Assembly: GCA_045635785.1 (NCBI GenBank)
Contig: JAZTWJ010000065.1
Coordinates: 1 to 48,794 of the forward strand
Direction: 5' to 3'
Length of the DNA: 48,794 nt
Origin: Flemingiibacterium sp045635785
GTDB lineage: Bacteria > Bacillota > Clostridia > Oscillospirales > CAG-272
In this document: piece by piece, positions 16,850 through 25,900 of the stretch
Numbering within the stretch: the first letter of the stretch is position 1
How the letters are laid out: each line of letters opens with the position of its first letter
The notes under the pieces: generated by a model
What the model was told of the DNA's origin: nothing
Seen by the model: only the letters and a program-made list of their open reading frames with translations
Databases searched by the model: none
Made by a program: the position numbers and the translations under genes

Positions 16850-16897
16850 TTGCCGTACGGAGATATTTGTGATATAATAAACTCAACGCAAAGTTGA
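16850..16897 (+). promoter_or_regulatory. Promoter and possible operator of the XRE gene
   Basis: TTGCCG (16850-16855), 17 bases, TATAAT (16873-16878). Immediately downstream, over the predicted start site, lies the inverted repeat TCAAC-N5-GTTGA (16883-16897), a plausible autoregulatory operator. Confidence 0.65.
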
Positions 16898-16986
16898 ATG
16901 GAATTCATTTTCAAGTCGCTTCTTTTTGTGTAAGCAATATGAGATAATAAAAGCACAAACCAATTGCCTAATATGGAGGTTCGATT

Positions 16987-18111
16987 ATGAAAGAAACAAT
17001 GGGACAAACCATACGCAGATTGCGTAAAGAAAGAAATCTTACCCAAGAAGAACTTGCCGAGCAGCTTGGGGTTACTTTTCAAGCTGTTTCAAAATGGGAA
17101 AATGATACTGGAATGCCCGATATTTCTCAGGTCGTTCCGATAGCGCATGTATTTGGAGTGAGCACTGACGTTTTATTCGGAACGTTTGGAACAAATGATA
17201 CGGAAGAGGTTTGGAAAATCGTTAAGGACGCACAAGCTCTTCTTTCGCGCCCACTTACCTCTAAAAGCCTTCTTGAAAAATATCGCACTGTGAAAGAAGG
17301 GTTAAAATTATATCCCAATGATACAATACTGCTTATGCATTGCTTGGAAACAGGACTTACGCTATCAAATCCCGAAAATGAAGAACTATATGATGCCGAA
17401 CACGCAGAAGATATCTATCACGAGTGTATTCGGTATGCCAATCTTGCTATTTCTTATTCAAAGAACATTTCAGATGTAATGCGAGCACATATGATTATGG
17501 TTATGCTGCACTCTGCATATGGAAACTTCACTGAAGCAATCTCTCATGCCGAGAAATTTCCATATCGGGCGGATTTCAATATTCATGTTATGTACGCTCA
17601 TTATGCACATTGGCAGAAGGACTACATAACTGAATCAAAAAGCTGTCAGTACGGGATTGCTCATTACCTTGAAGGAATATTACGTATAACCACACGATTA
17701 GCCAAAAGCTATATGCTTCAAGAAAATTACAAGGATGCAGCAATCACTGTAGAAACCTCTCTCGAACTGATAAATTGTATTTTTAAAGATGATGAAGTTA
17801 TGCCTCCAATTCATTATAGAGATAGGGATGATCTCTATATGCTTCTTGCAAAAATATATCTTAAAGATGGAAATCTTGACAATGCAATATCATATCTTGA
17901 GAAAATGGTTGATTACGATAAAAATGATTTTGTTACGATTAATAGTAATACTCAAACAAAATCTCCGCTTTTGAGATCGATTTCTCGCGAATTGTACCGA
18001 AAGAGAGTTGATAGATATCAAGATTTATCAGCCAAGCTTACAGCCCAATGTTTTGAATCTTTAAGAACAAACGAACGGTATCAAAAATTGCTCGCTTTGG
18101 TTAATGAATAA
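16987..18111 (+). CDS. XRE-family regulator with C-terminal TPR-like repeats
   Basis: The 374-residue protein has an N-terminal Cro/CI-type helix-turn-helix (residues about 8-62: TIRRLRKERNLTQEELAEQ, then VTFQAVSKWENDTGMPDISQ). The rest is helical with TPR-like patterns (YHECIRYANLAISYSKN, YKDAAITVETSLELI, LYMLLAKIYLKDGNLDNAIS). This layout is common in Bacillota regulators that sense peptides or partners, but the ligand is unknown. GGAGG precedes the ATG. Base composition is clearly more AT-rich than both neighbours, and the gene sits between inverted copies of one repeat, which suggests acquisition. Confidence 0.9.
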   Translation: MKETMGQTIRRLRKERNLTQEELAEQLGVTFQAVSKWENDTGMPDISQVVPIAHVFGVSTDVLFGTFGTNDTEEVWKIVKDAQALLSRPLTSKSLLEKYRTVKEGLKLYPNDTILLMHCLETGLTLSNPENEELYDAEHAEDIYHECIRYANLAISYSKNISDVMRAHMIMVMLHSAYGNFTEAISHAEKFPYRADFNIHVMYAHYAHWQKDYITESKSCQYGIAHYLEGILRITTRLAKSYMLQENYKDAAITVETSLELINCIFKDDEVMPPIHYRDRDDLYMLLAKIYLKDGNLDNAISYLEKMVDYDKNDFVTINSNTQTKSPLLRSISRELYRKRVDRYQDLSAKLTAQCFESLRTNERYQKLLALVNE

Positions 18112-18115
18112 TAGT

Positions 18116-18157
18116 AGCCTCCGACAGATAAAACTTGTCGGAGGCTTGCTTTTTTAA
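18116..18157 (+). terminator. Terminator of the XRE gene
   Basis: An 11-pair perfect stem AGCCTCCGACA (18116-18126) with TGTCGGAGGCT (18136-18146), then TGCTTTTTTAAT. Confidence 0.93.
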
Positions 18158-18204
18158 TATCACCGCCACAATTGATGGTGAGTAAGTGCGCACTTGTGAG
18201 GGAC

Positions 18205-18235
18205 TATATAAACCTCCCTCCCAGAGGGAGCCTCT
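18205..18235 (-). terminator. Possible terminator of spoVG
   Basis: CTCCCTC (18214-18220) pairs with GAGGGAG (18224-18230), and on the minus strand leads into GTTTATATAG. The T-run is poor. A perfect 12-base palindrome, AAGTGCGCACTT, lies beyond it at 18184-18195. Confidence 0.5.
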
Positions 18236-18271
18236 GGTTGTAACCGTTAGCGTTTCTGCTGTTTGTTGTGA

Positions 18272-18320
18272 AAAACTGTCCTTTAGCGTCCAACACCTCT
18301 TATCCTCGGGATTTTTTGCA
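18272..18320 (-). repeat. Right (inverted) copy of the repeat flanking the XRE cassette
   Basis: On the minus strand: TGCAAAAAATCCCGAGG (18320-18304), then TTGGACGCTAAAGGACAG (18293-18276) continuing into TTTT. Against the left copy, 20 of 22 bases match in the second block. It begins directly after the spoVG stop codon. Confidence 0.75.
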
Positions 18321-18327
18321 TACAATT

Positions 18328-18636
18328 TTATTCGGCAACCGATACCTCAGCAACCGCGTCAGTCTCGTCAACAGCGACAGCGACCATCTCATTGTTGTAA
18401 GCATCAATAACAGCTTGTTCCAATTCGCCTCGGAATAGTCCGTTGATGGGGTGCACGATGTCGCGATAAGTATTGTCGGGATTTTTTCTGCTGGGCATTA
18501 CGATGAAGTATTTATCTCTAGCGTTAATAACTTTAATGTCGTGGACAGCAAGCTGTCCGTCAAAGGTCACAGAAACAATCGCCTTCATTGGGCCTTCTTC
18601 GAAAAGCTTTCTGACTTTAATATCCGTGATTACCAT
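18328..18636 (-). CDS. spoVG: Septation/regulatory protein SpoVG
   Basis: A small nucleic-acid-binding regulator found across Bacillota, tied to asymmetric septation and to RNA-binding control of several genes. The sequence MVITDIKVRKLFEEGPMKAIVSVTF...PSRKNPDNTYRDIVHPIN is a full SpoVG core, with a short acidic C-terminal tail (AVDETDAVAEVSVAE). The ATG at 18636 is chosen because AGGAGG ends four bases upstream. An in-frame GTG at 18699 would add 21 residues unlike the family. A short upstream frame overlaps the start. Confidence 0.95.
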   Translation of the reverse strand: MVITDIKVRKLFEEGPMKAIVSVTFDGQLAVHDIKVINARDKYFIVMPSRKNPDNTYRDIVHPINGLFRGELEQAVIDAYNNEMVAVAVDETDAVAEVSVAE

Positions 18637-18701
18637 GTTTCCTCCTTTATTTCTGCTGCGCAACCGTGGCAAAGAGCGTCCACACCGATCTTTTTGCACA
18701 T
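18630..18701 (-). CDS. Possible 23-residue upstream peptide overlapping spoVG
   Basis: An ATG right after AAAAGGAGGA opens a frame MCKKIGVDALCHGCAAEIKE followed by ETW and TAA. The stop overlaps the spoVG ATG (ATGGTAA), the arrangement of a translation-coupled leader. The spacing of the GGAGG to this ATG is only one base, a weak point. The CHGC motif could bind metal or be chance. No homology is claimed. Confidence 0.25.
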   Translation of the reverse strand: MCKKIGVDALCHGCAAEIKEETW

Positions 18702-18772
18702 TCCTCCTTTTCGACTTGAGCAGAATTGTTATGTAACTCGCGTTCCCAAAAATAGTAAGGGACCTTGTAAAT

Positions 18773-18778
18773 ATTATA
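18773..18778 (-). promoter_or_regulatory. Probable -10 element of spoVG
   Basis: Minus strand TATAAT (18778-18773), about 135 bases before the spoVG ATG. The expected -35 position reads ACAATC, which is poor for sigma-A, so an alternative sigma factor or activator may be needed. Confidence 0.45.
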
Positions 18779-18912
18779 CTGCGTTGTTGTGAACAGATTG
18801 TTTCCGATTCTTAAACATTATTTGAAATCCGCGCAATGTTTTTGTGAATAAAATTAAGTGCTAATTATTAGAAAAAATATCCTGCAAAAGACTTTTATTT
18901 TCCGAATGGCTG

Positions 18913-18921
18913 TGGTATAAT
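18913..18921 (+). promoter_or_regulatory. Extended -10 promoter of murC
   Basis: TGGTATAAT (18913-18921) is an extended -10 element. The -35 region is only T-rich. It lies 31 bases upstream of the ATG and diverges from spoVG. Confidence 0.6.
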
Positions 18922-18952
18922 ATAGTATATCCTAACAGAGGGAGGATCATTC

Positions 18953-20341
18953 ATGTATACAAAATATTCCGTCTCACAGTTAGACGAGATCTTCGCTCGC
19001 CATCGCTCCGTGTATTTTATCGGCATCGGCGGCATCAGCATGTCCTCGCTGGCGCACATTGCTCTGCAAATGGGATGCCGCGTGGGCGGCTATGACCGCA
19101 CCCCGTCCCGTCTGACGCAAGCGTTGGAAGCAGACGGCGCGACGGTTTTTTATGAGCTTTCGCCTGCCCATATCGACGCATGGGATGTGATCGTCTATAC
19201 CGCCGCCATCGCCCGTGACAACCCCGAGCTTTCGCGCGCCATAGAAGCGGATGCAGAACGCAAAAAATATTGCGTTTACCGCGCCGACTTCCTCGGTTGG
19301 CTGATGTCAAAGCACAAAAATCGCATCGGCGTAGCGGGCATGCACGGCAAATCCACCGCGACCTCCATGATCTCCCATGTTTTCCTTGCGGCAGATGCCG
19401 ATCCCACCATCGTTTCCGGCGCGGAGCTTTCCGCCATCGGCGGCGCATATCGGCTGGGCTCGCGCGAGCATTTCATCATGGAAGCCTGCGAATATCAGGA
19501 TTCCTTCCTCAGCTTTACACCGAACATCGCCGTGGTGTTGAACATCGACATGGATCACCCCGATTATTTCGCGGATCTCGATCAGATCATCGACTCCTTC
19601 AAGGGCTATCTTGCCATCGCGGCGAAGGGCTTTGCGGTGGTCAACGGCGAGGATGCAAACGTCGCCGCCGCCTGCGAAGGATATACGGGAACGCTCGTCA
19701 CCTTCGGCATGGATCGCGGTGATTTCACCGCGGCAAACGTCACCTTCGATCACGGACGCGCCGCCTTTGATGTGTACAAAAAGGGCGCGTTCTTCCTGCA
19801 CGCGAGCCTCTCCGTCACGGGCAGGCATAACATTTTGAATGCACTTGCGGCATGTGCTGCCGCCGATCTCTGTGGCATCGCACCCGAGGCGATCGCAGAA
19901 GGACTGCACGCGTTCACGGGCGCGAAACGGCGCATGGAGCTGCGCGGCAATGTGGCGGGCACATCCGTGCCTCTCTACGATGATTACGCCCATCATCCAA
20001 CGGAGATCCGCGCCACGCTGTCAGGCGCGCTGCAATGCGGCTACGAGCGCGTGTGGGTGGTGTTTCAGCCCCACACCTATTCCCGTACCCATGAGCTGTT
20101 CGACGAATTCTCGGCGTCCTTTGGCGGCGTGAGGACAATCTTCGCCGACATTTACGCGGCAAGGGAGGAAAACATCTTCGGTGTTAGCTCAAAGCAGCTT
20201 GCAGAGAAGGTGGACGGTGCGGTATTTCTGCCCTCAAACGAGGCGATCGCGGCGTATCTGCGGCGGGAGCTGCGGGACGGCGATATGCTCATCGTTATGG
20301 GCGCAGGCGATATTATCAAATTGGATGAACTGCTGTTATAA
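18953..20341 (+). CDS. murC: UDP-N-acetylmuramate-L-alanine ligase MurC
   Basis: Adds the first L-alanine of the peptidoglycan stem in the cytoplasm. The 462-residue protein shows the three Mur-ligase domains: N-terminal Rossmann (YFIGIGGISMSSLAHIAL), the central ATPase with P-loop GMHGKST (the common form is GTHGKTT), and the C-terminal domain with DDYAHHPTEIRATL and VVFQPHTYSRT, which are MurC hallmarks. GGGAGG precedes the ATG. The gene stands alone, not in a dcw cluster, converging on serA across a strong terminator. A related Mpl-type ligase is less likely given the length and the HTYSRT motif. Confidence 0.92.
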   Translation: MYTKYSVSQLDEIFARHRSVYFIGIGGISMSSLAHIALQMGCRVGGYDRTPSRLTQALEADGATVFYELSPAHIDAWDVIVYTAAIARDNPELSRAIEADAERKKYCVYRADFLGWLMSKHKNRIGVAGMHGKSTATSMISHVFLAADADPTIVSGAELSAIGGAYRLGSREHFIMEACEYQDSFLSFTPNIAVVLNIDMDHPDYFADLDQIIDSFKGYLAIAAKGFAVVNGEDANVAAACEGYTGTLVTFGMDRGDFTAANVTFDHGRAAFDVYKKGAFFLHASLSVTGRHNILNALAACAAADLCGIAPEAIAEGLHAFTGAKRRMELRGNVAGTSVPLYDDYAHHPTEIRATLSGALQCGYERVWVVFQPHTYSRTHELFDEFSASFGGVRTIFADIYAAREENIFGVSSKQLAEKVDGAVFLPSNEAIAAYLRRELRDGDMLIVMGAGDIIKLDELLL

Positions 20342-20345
20342 AGAG

Positions 20346-20376
20346 ATGCGGCGACCTTTCGGTCGCCGCATTTTTT
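20346..20376 (+). terminator. Terminator of murC
   Basis: ATGCGGCGACC (20346-20356) pairs with GGTCGCCGCAT (20361-20371), loop TTTC, then T-rich sequence. It lies between the convergent murC and serA and may serve both. Confidence 0.93.
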
Positions 20377-20391
20377 GTTTGTTTTTGGGAA

Positions 20392-21570
20392 CTATTTGAT
20401 TACGTTTACTTTGATGATGCCTTCGAGAGCCTTGATCTTATCAGACACAGAATCCGCAACAGCACCGTTGATCTCGAGGATGGTGTACGCATAATCCTTC
20501 TTGGAACGGTTCGCCATGTTCTCGATGTTGATGCCTTCCGCAGAAACCGCGGAGGTGATCTGCGAGAGCGTGTTGGGGATGTTCTTGTGCAGTACGCAGA
20601 TGCGAACATCGCCGCTGCGAGGCATGGAAACATTGGGATAGTTCACAGAGTTAACAATATTACCAAGCTCCAGATACTCGCGGAGCTGCTTTGCAGCCAT
20701 GACCGCGCAGTTGTCCTCGGATTCCTCGGTGGATGCACCAAGATGCGGGATAGCGATCACGCCATCCATTCCGGCGGTGCGCTCGTTCGGGAAGTCGGTG
20801 ACATACTTTCTGACCTTGCCGGACTTGAGAGCCGCTTCCATATCGTCGTCGTTGACCAGAGCGTCGCGAGCAAAGTTGAGAATGATCACGCCGTCCTTCA
20901 TCATGGCGATGGTGTCCTTGTTGATCATGTGCTTGGTGGAAACGGAAGGATCGGGATTGTCAATCAGCGGAACATGGATGGAGATGATGTCCGCATTCTT
21001 GAAAATATCCTCGCGGGTTGCCACGTGCTGTACAGTGCGGGAGAGGTTCCAAGCCGCATCTACAGAGATATAGGGGTCGCAGCCCAAAACGTCCATGCCA
21101 AGATGGATAGCCGCATTGGCAAGGGGGCCGCCGATGGCGCCAAGACCGATGATACCAAGAGTCTTTCCCTTGATTTCGGTGCCGGCGAACTTTGCTTTTT
21201 CTTTTTCAACCAGCTTTGCAACCGTAGGATCATCCTTCACGGTGCGAACCCAGTTGATACCGCCAACGATGTCGCGGCAGGCGAGAAGCATACCGCAGAG
21301 AGCGGCTTCCTTAACGCCGTTGGCGTTTGCGCCGGGGGTGTTGAATACAACGATGCCTTCCTCTGCACATTTGTCAAGCGGAATGTTATTGACACCGGCA
21401 CCTGCTCTTGCGATCGCCTTCAGATTGTCACCGAAGGTCATATCGTGCATCACCGCAGAGCGAACCATAATGGCATCGGGATTTGCGATGTCCTCGGCAA
21501 CCGTATAATTCGCATCGAAAATATCGGTGCCGCATTTTGCGATTTTATTGAGAAGCTGGATATTTTTCAT
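20392..21570 (-). CDS. serA: D-3-phosphoglycerate dehydrogenase, short form with ACT domain
   Basis: First step of serine synthesis: 3-phosphoglycerate to 3-phosphohydroxypyruvate with NAD. The 392-residue protein has the NAD-binding motif GIIGLGAIGGPLA, the catalytic arginine in ILNFARDALV, the catalytic histidine in IPHLGASTEES, and a C-terminal ACT domain (about residues 318-392: RICVLHKNIPNTLSQITSAV) that may bind serine. It lacks the long intervening domain of some SerA proteins. AAGGAA precedes the ATG. It follows serC by 20 bases in one operon. Confidence 0.95.
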   Translation of the reverse strand: MKNIQLLNKIAKCGTDIFDANYTVAEDIANPDAIMVRSAVMHDMTFGDNLKAIARAGAGVNNIPLDKCAEEGIVVFNTPGANANGVKEAALCGMLLACRDIVGGINWVRTVKDDPTVAKLVEKEKAKFAGTEIKGKTLGIIGLGAIGGPLANAAIHLGMDVLGCDPYISVDAAWNLSRTVQHVATREDIFKNADIISIHVPLIDNPDPSVSTKHMINKDTIAMMKDGVIILNFARDALVNDDDMEAALKSGKVRKYVTDFPNERTAGMDGVIAIPHLGASTEESEDNCAVMAAKQLREYLELGNIVNSVNYPNVSMPRSGDVRICVLHKNIPNTLSQITSAVSAEGINIENMANRSKKDYAYTILEINGAVADSVSDKIKALEGIIKVNVIK

Positions 21571-21590
21571 TTTATTAGATTCCTTCCTGA

Positions 21591-22676
21591 TTATGCCTTG
21601 GGATTTTCGGCAGCAAACTTCTTCATGAACGCAACCAGCGCTTCAACGCCCTCGTAAGGCATTGCATTGTAGATGGAAGCGCGCATACCGCCAACCGAAC
21701 GATGTCCCTTGAGGTTCATGAGGCCTGCTTTTTCTGCTTCCTTTGCGAACTTCTTGTCAAGCTCCTCAACGCCGGTTACAAAGGTAACGTTCATCATGGA
21801 ACGGCTTTCCTTCTTAACGGGAACGATGTAGTAATCCTGCGAGTCGAGGTAATCATACAGCAGATTTGCCTTCTTCTCGTTCATTTCCTTCATCTTTTCG
21901 AGGCCGCCGATGGAGAGAATCCACTCATACACCAGACCTGCAACGTAGATCGCATAGCAGGGAGGCGTGTTGTACATGGAGTCGTTATCCGCCATGAGCT
22001 TCCAGTCGAGCATGGAGGGCGTTTCGGGACGGGCATTGCCAAGCAGATCCTCGCGGACGATAACGACCGTCAGGCCTGCGGGAGCCATGTTCTTCTGCGC
22101 GCCGGCGTAGATGACATCGAACTTGGTGACGTCGATCGGCTCGGACATGATGCAGGTGGGCATATCGGCAACCAGCGGAACATCACCGGTGTCGGGGATA
22201 TAATTGAACTTGGTGCCGTAGATGGTGTTATTGTAGCAGATGTGAACAAAATCTGCATCGGGACGGAAGGATTCGCGGGTGGTTTCGGGGATATAGGTAA
22301 AGTTGTCAGCCTTGGAAGAAGCTACGATCTTCGCATCGCCATATTTCTCGCCTTCCTTCTGAGCCTTGCCGGAGAACTGACCGGAAACAATGTAGTCCGC
22401 CTTGCCGGTCTTCATCAGATTCAGCGGAACTGCTGCAAACTGGGTGGAAGCGCCGCCTTGCAGGAACAGAACCTTGTAATTATCCGGAATGTTCATCACC
22501 TTGCGGAAGTCAGCCTCCGCCTTTGCGATAATCGCCTCGTATGCGGGAGAGCGATGGCTCATTTCCATAACAGACATGCCTGCATCACCGTAATTGACCA
22601 GCTCAGCAGCAGCCTTTTCCAGCACGGGCAGCGGGAGCATCGAAGGGCCCGCAGAAAAATTGAAAACTCTTTCCAT
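21591..22676 (-). CDS. serC: Phosphoserine aminotransferase
   Basis: Converts 3-phosphohydroxypyruvate and glutamate to phosphoserine and 2-oxoglutarate, using PLP. The 361-residue protein opens RVFNFSAGPSMLPLPVLE, has VMEMSHRSPAYE, FLQGGASTQFAAVPLNL, and the Schiff-base lysine K195 in YAGAQKNMAPAG. The C-terminal GHRSVGGMRASIYNAMP is diagnostic. GGAGG lies about ten bases before the ATG. It is first in serC-serA behind a perfect promoter. No serB is seen in the window. Confidence 0.96.
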   Translation of the reverse strand: MERVFNFSAGPSMLPLPVLEKAAAELVNYGDAGMSVMEMSHRSPAYEAIIAKAEADFRKVMNIPDNYKVLFLQGGASTQFAAVPLNLMKTGKADYIVSGQFSGKAQKEGEKYGDAKIVASSKADNFTYIPETTRESFRPDADFVHICYNNTIYGTKFNYIPDTGDVPLVADMPTCIMSEPIDVTKFDVIYAGAQKNMAPAGLTVVIVREDLLGNARPETPSMLDWKLMADNDSMYNTPPCYAIYVAGLVYEWILSIGGLEKMKEMNEKKANLLYDYLDSQDYYIVPVKKESRSMMNVTFVTGVEELDKKFAKEAEKAGLMNLKGHRSVGGMRASIYNAMPYEGVEALVAFMKKFAAENPKA

Positions 22677-22690
22677 TGTATAAATACCTC

Positions 22691-22717
22691 CATGTTGCCA
22701 CCATAGAAAATCAACCT
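22691..22717 (-). promoter_or_regulatory. Leader hairpin of serC-serA
   Basis: On the minus strand CCACTATAG and CTATGGTGG form a nine-pair stem (one GU pair) with a nine-base loop, in the leader between the start site and the serC ribosome binding site. Function unknown; it is too short for a T-box. Confidence 0.45.
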
Positions 22718-22748
22718 ATAGTGGATTTATGTTTTCTTAGTATGATAT

Positions 22749-22777
22749 ATTATAAACTATTATTCGACTTCTGTCAA
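22749..22777 (-). promoter_or_regulatory. Perfect consensus promoter for serC-serA
   Basis: Minus strand TTGACA (22777-22772), 17 bases, TATAAT (22754-22749). A second TTGAC lies a few bases upstream. Confidence 0.9.
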
Positions 22778-22853
22778 TAGTCAATACCATAAATTTTATG
22801 CCCGAAAGCGAAGATTTATCATATAATACGCTAAATAACAAACGATCGACCAA

Positions 22854-22886
22854 GAAAAATCGCGCCGACCGTCAAGCGGTCGGCGC
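22854..22886 (-). terminator. Terminator of rpoBC
   Basis: GCGCCGACCG (22862-22871) pairs with CGGTCGGCGC (22877-22886), loop TCAAG, and on the minus strand runs into GATTTTTC. Confidence 0.93.
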
Positions 22887-22900
22887 AGTTTTTGTGATGC

Positions 22901-25900
22901 TTATTCAGCGATGATCGCAGCGGGCATCTCGTCGCCCTTGGCAACCTCAATGTTGCGGTAGCATTCCATGCCGGTGCCGGCGGGAATGAGCTTACCGATG
23001 ATAACATTTTCCTTAAGACCGAGCAGGTTATCCACCTTGCCCTTGATAGCAGCCTCGGTGAGAACCTTGGTCGTCTCCTGGAAGGATGCGGCGGAGAGGA
23101 AGGACTCCGTAAGCAGCGCAGCCTTGGTGATGCCAAGCAGCACAGGCGTTCCGACAGCAAGGCGAAGATCGATCTCGCCTGCGTCAATGCGCTTCTGAAT
23201 TTCAGCGTTTTCACGCTCAAGCTCCAGAAGATCCACCACAGAGCCTGCCAAAAGCGCGGTGTTGCCGGATTCTTCAATGCGGGTCTTGCGCGTCATCTGA
23301 CGGGCAATGACCTCGATGTGCTTGTCATTTACCTCAACCGACTGGAGACGGTAAACTTTCTGAACCTCGCGAATGATATAGTCATACGCGGCATCCAAAC
23401 CGTTGATACGGAGAATATCGGTGGGACAGATGGAGCCCTCGGTCAGCGGCTGACCCGCATAAACCTCGGTACCGTCCTCGATGATGATGCGTACACCGAA
23501 GGGGATCGGATAGGAAACGTCCTCCGTATCGCCGCCTGCGGAAACCACAATGGTACGCATACGCTTGTTTTCGGTAATGCGAGCGACGCCGCCGATCTCG
23601 GCAACGATCGCAGTCTTCTTCGGTCGGCGAGCTTCGAACAGCTCCTCGACGCGGGGAAGACCCTGCGTAATATCCGCACCCGCAACACCGCCCGTATGGA
23701 AGGTACGCATGGTAAGCTGGGTACCCGGCTCACCGATGGACTGTGCGGCAATGATACCGACAGCTTCGCCCACATTGACAGGCTTGGAGGAAGCAAGGTC
23801 CGCGCCATAGCAGTGTGTGCAAACGCCATGCTTTGCCTTACATTCGAGAATGGTACGGATCAGAACCTTTTCGATGCCTGCGTTTACGATGGCATCAGCA
23901 GAATCATCGGTGATCATCGTATTGTCGGCAACAAGCACTTCGCCCGTTTCGGGATGAATGACATCGCCGATGACAAAGCGTCCAATCAGACGGTCCTTCA
24001 GAGGCTCGATCACCTCGTTGCCGTCCATGATCTTGGAAACCCAAATACCGTGCTTTGTTCCACAGTCGACCTCGCGGACAATGACATCCTGCGAAACGTC
24101 AACCAGACGACGCGTCAAATAACCGGAGTCAGCCGTTTTCAGTGCGGTATCGGACAGCGACTTACGCGCACCGCGCGCCGCTACGAAGTATTCCAGAATG
24201 TTAAGACCTTCACGGAAGTTAGACTTGATCGGCATTTCCATGGTCTTACCGTTGGTTGCGAACATCAGACCGCGCATGCCGGCGAGCTGACGCATCTGCG
24301 TCAAGTTACCGCGGGCGCCCGAATCGGACATCATCTTGATCGGGTTGTAACGGTCAAACTTCTGAAGCAGGGCATCGACAACGTCCTTGGTTGCCTGATC
24401 CCATACCTTGATAACGCTGTTGTAACGCTCATCCTCGGACAGGCGGCCGCGCTGGAAGTGCTTCATAATATTGAGGACTTCCTTTTCGGCATCCGCAACG
24501 ATGGTGTACTTCTCCGGCGGAATGGTCATATCTGCAACAGAGATGGACAGCGAGGATTTGGTGGAATACTTGAAGCCCATCGCCTTGATGGAGTCCAGAA
24601 CCTGCGCGGTAACGGAAACGCCGTGCTTTTTGATACAACGGTCGATGATCTTTCCGAGGTCCTTCTTCTTGGTGGCAAACGAGATCTCTAAATCCAGCAT
24701 ATGTGCGGGATCACTTCTGTCAACAAAGCCGAGGTCCTGCGGGATCTCGCGGTTGAAGATGAGTCTGCCGAGAGTCGCATCAATGATGCCTGTATGCTCC
24801 ACACCGTCAATTTCGCGGGTCACGCGAACCTTGATCGCGGCATGAATGCCAAGCTGATGATTTTCGTATGCCATGACGGCTTCGTCGAAGTCGCGGAAAA
24901 CGCGACCTTCACCCAGCTCACCCTCACGGTCAATGGTCAGATAGTAGGAGCCGAGGATCATATCCTGCGAAGGAACTGTGACGGAACGACCGTCAGCGGG
25001 CTTCAGCAGGTTGTTAGCCGACAGCATCAGGAAGCGAGCCTCTGCCTGCGCCTCCGCGGAAAGCGGAACGTGAACAGGCATCTGGTCACCGTCGAAGTCG
25101 GCGTTGAATGCGGTGCAAACCAGCGGATGGAGCTTGATAGCGCGCCCCACAACGAGAATCGGCTCAAACGCCTGAATGGACAGTCTGTGCAGAGTCGGCG
25201 CACGGTTGAGCAGAACGGGATGCTCTTTGATCACATTCTCGAGCGCATCCCAAACAACCACATCCACCTTTTCGACTTTCTTCTTTGCGTCCTTGATGTT
25301 GGTCGCCTTCTGCGTCTCCACAAGGCGCTTCATGACGAAGGGCTTGAACAGCTCCAGCGCCATTTCCTTGGGCAGACCGCACTGGTAGATTTTCAGATCG
25401 GGACCGACGACGATAACCGAACGTCCGGAATAGTCAACACGCTTACCAAGCAGATTCTGACGGAAGCGTCCCTGCTTACCGCGCAGCATCTCGGAAAGAG
25501 ATTTGAGCGGACGGTTGTTCGGACCGGTGACGGGCTTGCCGCGTCTGCCGTTGTCGATCAGCGCGTCCACAGCCTCCTGCAGCATACGCTTTTCGTTGCG
25601 GATAATGATCTCCGGCGCAAAGAGCTCCATGAGTCTGCGCAGACGGTTGTTTCTGTTGATGACACGGCGGTAGAGATCGTTCAAGTCGCTGGAAGCAAAG
25701 CGTCCGCCGTCAAGCTGAACCATCGCACGGATGTCCGGCGGAATGACGGGAACCGCATCGAGGATCATCCATTCGGGCTTATTGCCGGATTTGCGGAAAG
25801 CCTCGACCACTTCAAGACGCTTGATAATGCGGATCTTTTTCTGACCTGAAGCGGATTCAAGCTCCGCATGCAGACTTTCGGAGAGTCCGTTGATGTCGAT

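Noticed and set aside
16987..18111. Prophage or toxin-antitoxin locus around the XRE regulator
   Set aside because: No integrase, structural, toxin or second small gene is adjacent. The gene stands alone with its own promoter and terminator.
18637..18699. GTG-started extension of SpoVG by 21 residues
   Set aside because: The added residues are unlike any SpoVG start, and the ATG at 18636 has an ideal ribosome binding site.
20587..22706. Plus-strand frames of 334-356 codons opposite serA and serC
   Set aside because: Antisense to well-defined enzymes with promoter, ribosome binding sites and motifs on the minus strand. No ribosome binding site or family match on the plus strand.
22680..22740. 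T-box-like GGTGGCAAC in the serC leader
   Set aside because: The leader is only about 65 bases and lacks the specifier loop and the full T-box sequence. It is a simple hairpin.
23318..24691. Long open frame of about 457 codons on the plus strand inside rpoC
   Set aside because: It lies wholly antisense to a complete, motif-rich rpoC and its translation resembles no family. Long antisense frames are expected opposite GC-rich conserved genes. The same applies to the plus-strand frames at 24701-25849, 26576-27784, 28175-29038 and 29075-30409.
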